This document shows, one piece after another, positions 59,968-60,725 of a DNA stretch of 60,725 bases. This DNA is from Phytohabitans sp036906915 (GTDB lineage Bacteria; Actinomycetota; Actinomycetes; Mycobacteriales; Micromonosporaceae), in the NCBI RefSeq assembly GCF_036906915.1, contig NZ_JBAKHX010000045.1:1-60725 (forward strand). Reading direction: 5' to 3'. Position 1 is the stretch's first letter; each line of letters starts with the position of its first letter. The notes below the pieces were generated by a model, which made no database searches, was not told the DNA's origin, and saw only the letters and a list, made by a program, of their open reading frames with translations. The position numbers were made by a program, and so were the translations under genes.

Positions 59968-60725
59968 CACTGACCACCGCGACATCCTCAGCACGAGCGA
60001 TGCGCACCCTTAACTAACCCCATGCCGGCTCTCCGGGAGGACGACCTCCGTCGAGGTGGTCGGCATGTCGTTGCTACCAGCCGATCCCGCCGACCAGCTG
60101 CCCAGCCTTCGACGGCCAGTTGCGGCCACGCCCGCTTGGCTGTCGATCATCCGTAGTGGTAACGCCCGCCACGGCGGTGCGCCCGTCCGAATGGGCCGCT
60201 ACCTCGCTACGGGCAACGCTGCCGCCAACCGTCACAGCCCACGATCACGGGCAGAGACGCATCCGCCAGCACATGGTCATCGCGGGGAACAGATCGCTGG
60301 CCGGTTCGGCATGGTCCGCACCGGCCCGTTCGGTCAGGATCAGTTCTAGCGCCGCCTGAAGGCCCTAGTCCATCGCCTGCGCTGCTCGACGCGGCGACGG
60401 GCGTATCGCGGATCGGTCCGTCCGGGTCAGTCTCGAATACTACGCGGCGTTCATCGAGAGGTGACCGTCCACTCATGCCCAGCCTGGCCGCCTCCTGGCC
60501 GGGCAGGTCCGCGACCTAATCACCGATCATGCCCCGCCCCACTATCCACACCAGGGCGCGTCCACCCCGATCCCCTCGCACGAGGTCCTCGGGGCTGCAA
60601 GGGTCCAGACGGATTGGATCAGCGCTCGATGCAACCTCCTCGCCACCCGTGGCCCTTATTTGGGGCTCTCCTGACGCTTCCGTGGGTGGTGCGGCGCGTC
60701 GTGAATAGCGCACGCCGTTGTCCTG
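59968..60725. other. gene-free right edge
   Basis: No gene is recognised in these 758 bases. A plus-strand frame ending near 60462 (RSVRVSLEYYAAFIER) has a protein-like tail but no matching upstream part. The left part contains the imperfect hairpin described separately. Confidence 0.4.
60043..60061. terminator. possible terminator after SARP gene
   Basis: ACCTC-cgtc-GAGGT forms a short stem that can extend past one mismatch to about 9 bp, with an outer ATGCCG/CGGCAT pair at 60022-60066. It lies about 75 bp downstream of the regulator stop. Confidence 0.35.

Noticed and set aside
60400..60465. Short plus-strand gene ending RSVRVSLEYYAAFIER
   Set aside because: The tail looks protein-like but the frame has no recognisable upstream part, start or ribosome binding site.
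1..60725. CRISPR array, rRNA genes, replication origin, prophage structural genes
   Set aside because: No spaced direct repeats, rRNA segments, DnaA-box clusters or phage structural proteins were seen.

Overview
The window is high-GC DNA with GTG/TTG starts, purine-rich ribosome binding sites and large families of one- and two-component regulators. It is clearly actinobacterial. The AfsR/SARP regulators, the CBM2-tailed secreted protease, the LamG/RHS secreted giants and a tRNA-Pro remnant matching the Micromonosporaceae type as I recall it point to a Micromonosporaceae-like filamentous actinomycete. That family placement is inference.

Layout. 0.3-13.7 kb is regulatory and metabolic: a winged-helix O-methyltransferase-type enzyme divergent from a PIG-L deacetylase and an AfsR-like STAND regulator; an Lnt-like nitrilase-fold membrane protein coupled to a 77-aa protein; a large LAL (LuxR) regulator; a broken esterase; a DUF6069-type membrane protein followed by a DesK/NarL two-component pair; and an ECF sigma factor overlapping a membrane protein. 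13.7-27.1 kb mixes intact genes (P-loop protein, alpha/beta hydrolase, CBM2 serine protease, flavin amine oxidase with divergent TetR, TetR, HxlR with divergent quinone oxidoreductase) with gene scars: LysR, GNAT, caspase/WD40, SRPBCC and aldo-keto reductase remnants, plus two long frameshifted genes.

27.2-41.0 kb is a polysaccharide locus. A sugar-nucleotide epimerase on the plus strand faces an eleven-gene minus-strand operon running from 40980 down to 28423: initiating sugar-phosphate transferase, Wzx flippase, two duplicated methyltransferases, a GT2 fused to half of a second glycosyltransferase, a GT4-like enzyme, a Wzy/ligase-like membrane protein, GT2, GT4, a Wzz-like protein with a degenerate BY-kinase domain, and a TylF-like methyltransferase. 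All ten junctions overlap. The gene set supports Wzx/Wzy-type assembly of a methylated exopolysaccharide or surface glycan. The two central methyltransferases share a 353-bp tract that is identical by eye inside otherwise diverged genes.

At 41270-41303 lies the 3' part of a tRNA-Pro gene, a typical displaced attachment-site fragment. Its orientation predicts an integrated (possibly decayed) element to its right. That side holds a TetR/SDR pair whose intergenic region seems to be missing, a DedA-like protein, a 1944-aa RHS protein behind a 1364-aa LamG protein, a PadR gene cut by an ISL3 remnant, a secreted BP74-like protein, an SDR scar, an IS3 remnant, a secreted peptidoglycan-binding protein, and a frameshifted SARP/AfsR regulator. 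The last 0.75 kb has no recognisable gene.

Most notable: the fully coupled glycan operon with its pseudokinase, GT fusion and gene-conversion tract; the tRNA-Pro scar; the LamG-RHS pair with an uncharacterised C-terminal domain and no visible immunity gene; and the high density of frameshifted or truncated genes, which needs a read-level check before any are called true pseudogenes.
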